Source: an archaeon
GTDB lineage: Archaea > Methanobacteriota > Methanobacteria > Methanobacteriales > Methanobacteriaceae
Length of the DNA: 5,624 bases
Assembly: GCA_024409145.1 (NCBI GenBank)
Contig: JAKSUF010000102.1
Span: forward strand, 1-5,624
Direction: 5' to 3'
Notes under the pieces: model-generated
What the model saw: the letters and a program-made list of their open reading frames with translations, nothing else
Database searches by the model: none
Told to the model about the DNA's origin: nothing
Position numbers and translations under genes: made by a program
Shown here: piece by piece, positions 4,576 through 5,624 of the stretch
Position numbering within the stretch: position 1 is the stretch's first letter
Layout: each line of letters opens with the position of its first letter

Positions 4576-5583
4576 ATGACTAAAATTTTAGTTACGGGTG
4601 GAGCTGGATTTATTGGTAGTAATTTTGTAAAGTATATGCTTGATAAATATTCTGATTATGAAATTATTAATCTTGATGCCCTTACTTATTGTGGAAATCT
4701 TAAAAATTTAACTGATATTGAAGATAATCCTAATTATTCTTTTGTAAAAGGAGATATTAGGGACTCTAAATTAGTAGATGATATAGTATCTAATGGTGTT
4801 GATTATATCGTTAATTTTGCTGCTGAGAGTCATGTTGATAGAAGTATTAAAGACCCTGAAATTTTCATTAAATCTAATATATTAGGTACTCAAGTTTTAC
4901 TTGATGCTGCTAAAAAATATAATATCAAAAAATATTTACAAGTTTCTACAGATGAGGTTTATGGAAGTCTTGGAGAAGAAGGTTATTTTACAGAAGAAAC
5001 TCCTCTTCAACCAAATAGTCCATATTCTGCATCTAAAGCAGGAGCTGATTTAATGGTTCGTGCTTATAGTAATACTTTTGATTTACCAATAAATATTACT
5101 CGTTGTTCTAATAATTATGGTCCCTATCAATTTCCAGAAAAATTAATTCCATTAATGATTTCAAATGCTTTAGAAGATAAAGAATTACCTATCTATGGTG
5201 ATGGTAAAAATATTAGGGATTGGTTACATGTTTATGATCATTGTAGTGCAATAGATCTTGTTCTTCATAAAGGTCGTATAGGTGAAGTTTATAATATTGG
5301 TGGCCATAATGAAAAACAAAATATTGAAATCGTTAAATTAATTTTAGAGGCATTAGATAAAGATGAATCTTTAATTAAATATGTTAAAGATAGATTAGGT
5401 CATGATAAGCGTTATGCTATTGATTCTAGTAAAATTGTAAATGAATTAGGTTGGACTCCTAAATATACATTTGAAACAGGTATCGTTGAAACTATTGAAT
5501 GGTATTTGGATAATCAGGATTGGATTTCTGATGTTAAATCTGGTGAATATCAAGAATATTATGATAAGATGTATAATATTTAA
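4576..5583 (+). CDS. rfbB: dTDP-glucose 4,6-dehydratase (RmlB)
   Basis: This NAD+-dependent extended short-chain dehydrogenase converts dTDP-glucose to dTDP-4-keto-6-deoxyglucose, the second step of the pathway. In the 335-residue protein GGAGFIG with the GxxGxxG fingerprint lies at 8-14, NLDALTYCGN at 32-41, the FAAESHVDRS block at 81-90, and the STDEVYG block with the catalytic Thr125, Asp126 and Glu127 at 124-130. The SPYSASK with Tyr150 and Lys154 follows, then RCSNNYGPYQFPEKLIP at 176-192 and the substrate-binding YGDGKNIRDWLHVYDH at 207-222. The TDE triad and the NNYGPYQFPEKLIP block separate RmlB from UDP-sugar epimerases of the same fold. The ATG at 4576 gives the usual short N-terminus and has a spaced ribosome site; the ATG at 4567 would add three residues. 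It is the last gene seen, 59 nt after rfbC. Confidence 0.97.
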   Translation: MTKILVTGGAGFIGSNFVKYMLDKYSDYEIINLDALTYCGNLKNLTDIEDNPNYSFVKGDIRDSKLVDDIVSNGVDYIVNFAAESHVDRSIKDPEIFIKSNILGTQVLLDAAKKYNIKKYLQVSTDEVYGSLGEEGYFTEETPLQPNSPYSASKAGADLMVRAYSNTFDLPINITRCSNNYGPYQFPEKLIPLMISNALEDKELPIYGDGKNIRDWLHVYDHCSAIDLVLHKGRIGEVYNIGGHNEKQNIEIVKLILEALDKDESLIKYVKDRLGHDKRYAIDSSKIVNELGWTPKYTFETGIVETIEWYLDNQDWISDVKSGEYQEYYDKMYNI

Positions 5584-5591
5584 TTATATCT

Positions 5592-5613
5592 AATATATTT
5601 TGGATTATATATT
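5592..5613 (+). terminator. Possible AT hairpin after rfbB
   Basis: AATATAT (5592-5598) can pair with ATATATT (5607-5613) around an 8-nt loop, and an outer pair CTAATAT (5590-5596) with ATATTAG (5616-5622) is an alternative. No T-run follows before the window ends, so a terminator role is weakly supported. Confidence 0.2.
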
Positions 5614-5624
5614 TGATATTAGTA

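Overview
The window is AT-rich chromosomal DNA carrying five intact sugar-nucleotide genes. One gene lies on the minus strand: a UDP-N-acetyl-D-mannosamine dehydrogenase (wecC type), at about 259-1524. Four lie on the plus strand and together form a complete dTDP-L-rhamnose set in the order rfbD, rfbA, rfbC, rfbB (1934-5583). The very low GC, the GGTG/GTGAT ribosome binding sites only 3-4 nt from the start codons, and a BRE/TATA-like promoter about 50 nt ahead of the dehydrogenase all suggest a methanogenic archaeon of the Methanobacteriales (Methanobrevibacter or Methanosphaera type). This assignment is inference; a low-GC Firmicute is the main alternative and has not been excluded by any database comparison.

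Layout: positions 1-270 are six perfect tandem copies of a 45-bp unit, probably running off the left edge. The array abuts and overlaps the 3' end of the dehydrogenase gene, whose last 14 codons are a diverged copy of the same unit. The two transcription units diverge from a 400-bp AT-rich spacer (1534-1933). That spacer holds the likely wecC promoter, a T-rich tract, a pair of TTCCCTAA repeats, and a 53-bp-offset duplication rich in T6 runs just before rfbD. The spacers inside the rfb cluster also carry duplications: seven 11-bp tandem repeats before rfbA, and a duplicated leader plus start region before rfbC. Only the short spacer before rfbB lacks one.

Pathway: RfbA joins glucose-1-phosphate to dTTP, RfbB dehydrates the product to the 4-keto-6-deoxy sugar, RfbC epimerises C3 and C5, and RfbD reduces it to dTDP-L-rhamnose. 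The dehydrogenase makes an acidic N-acetylhexosamine donor, UDP-ManNAcA by family. All products would feed cell-surface glycans. No glycosyltransferase or transporter is present, so the final glycan cannot be named. The coding content is ordinary. The unusual part is the repeat-rich non-coding DNA, above all the array built from the 3' end of a gene including its stop codon.
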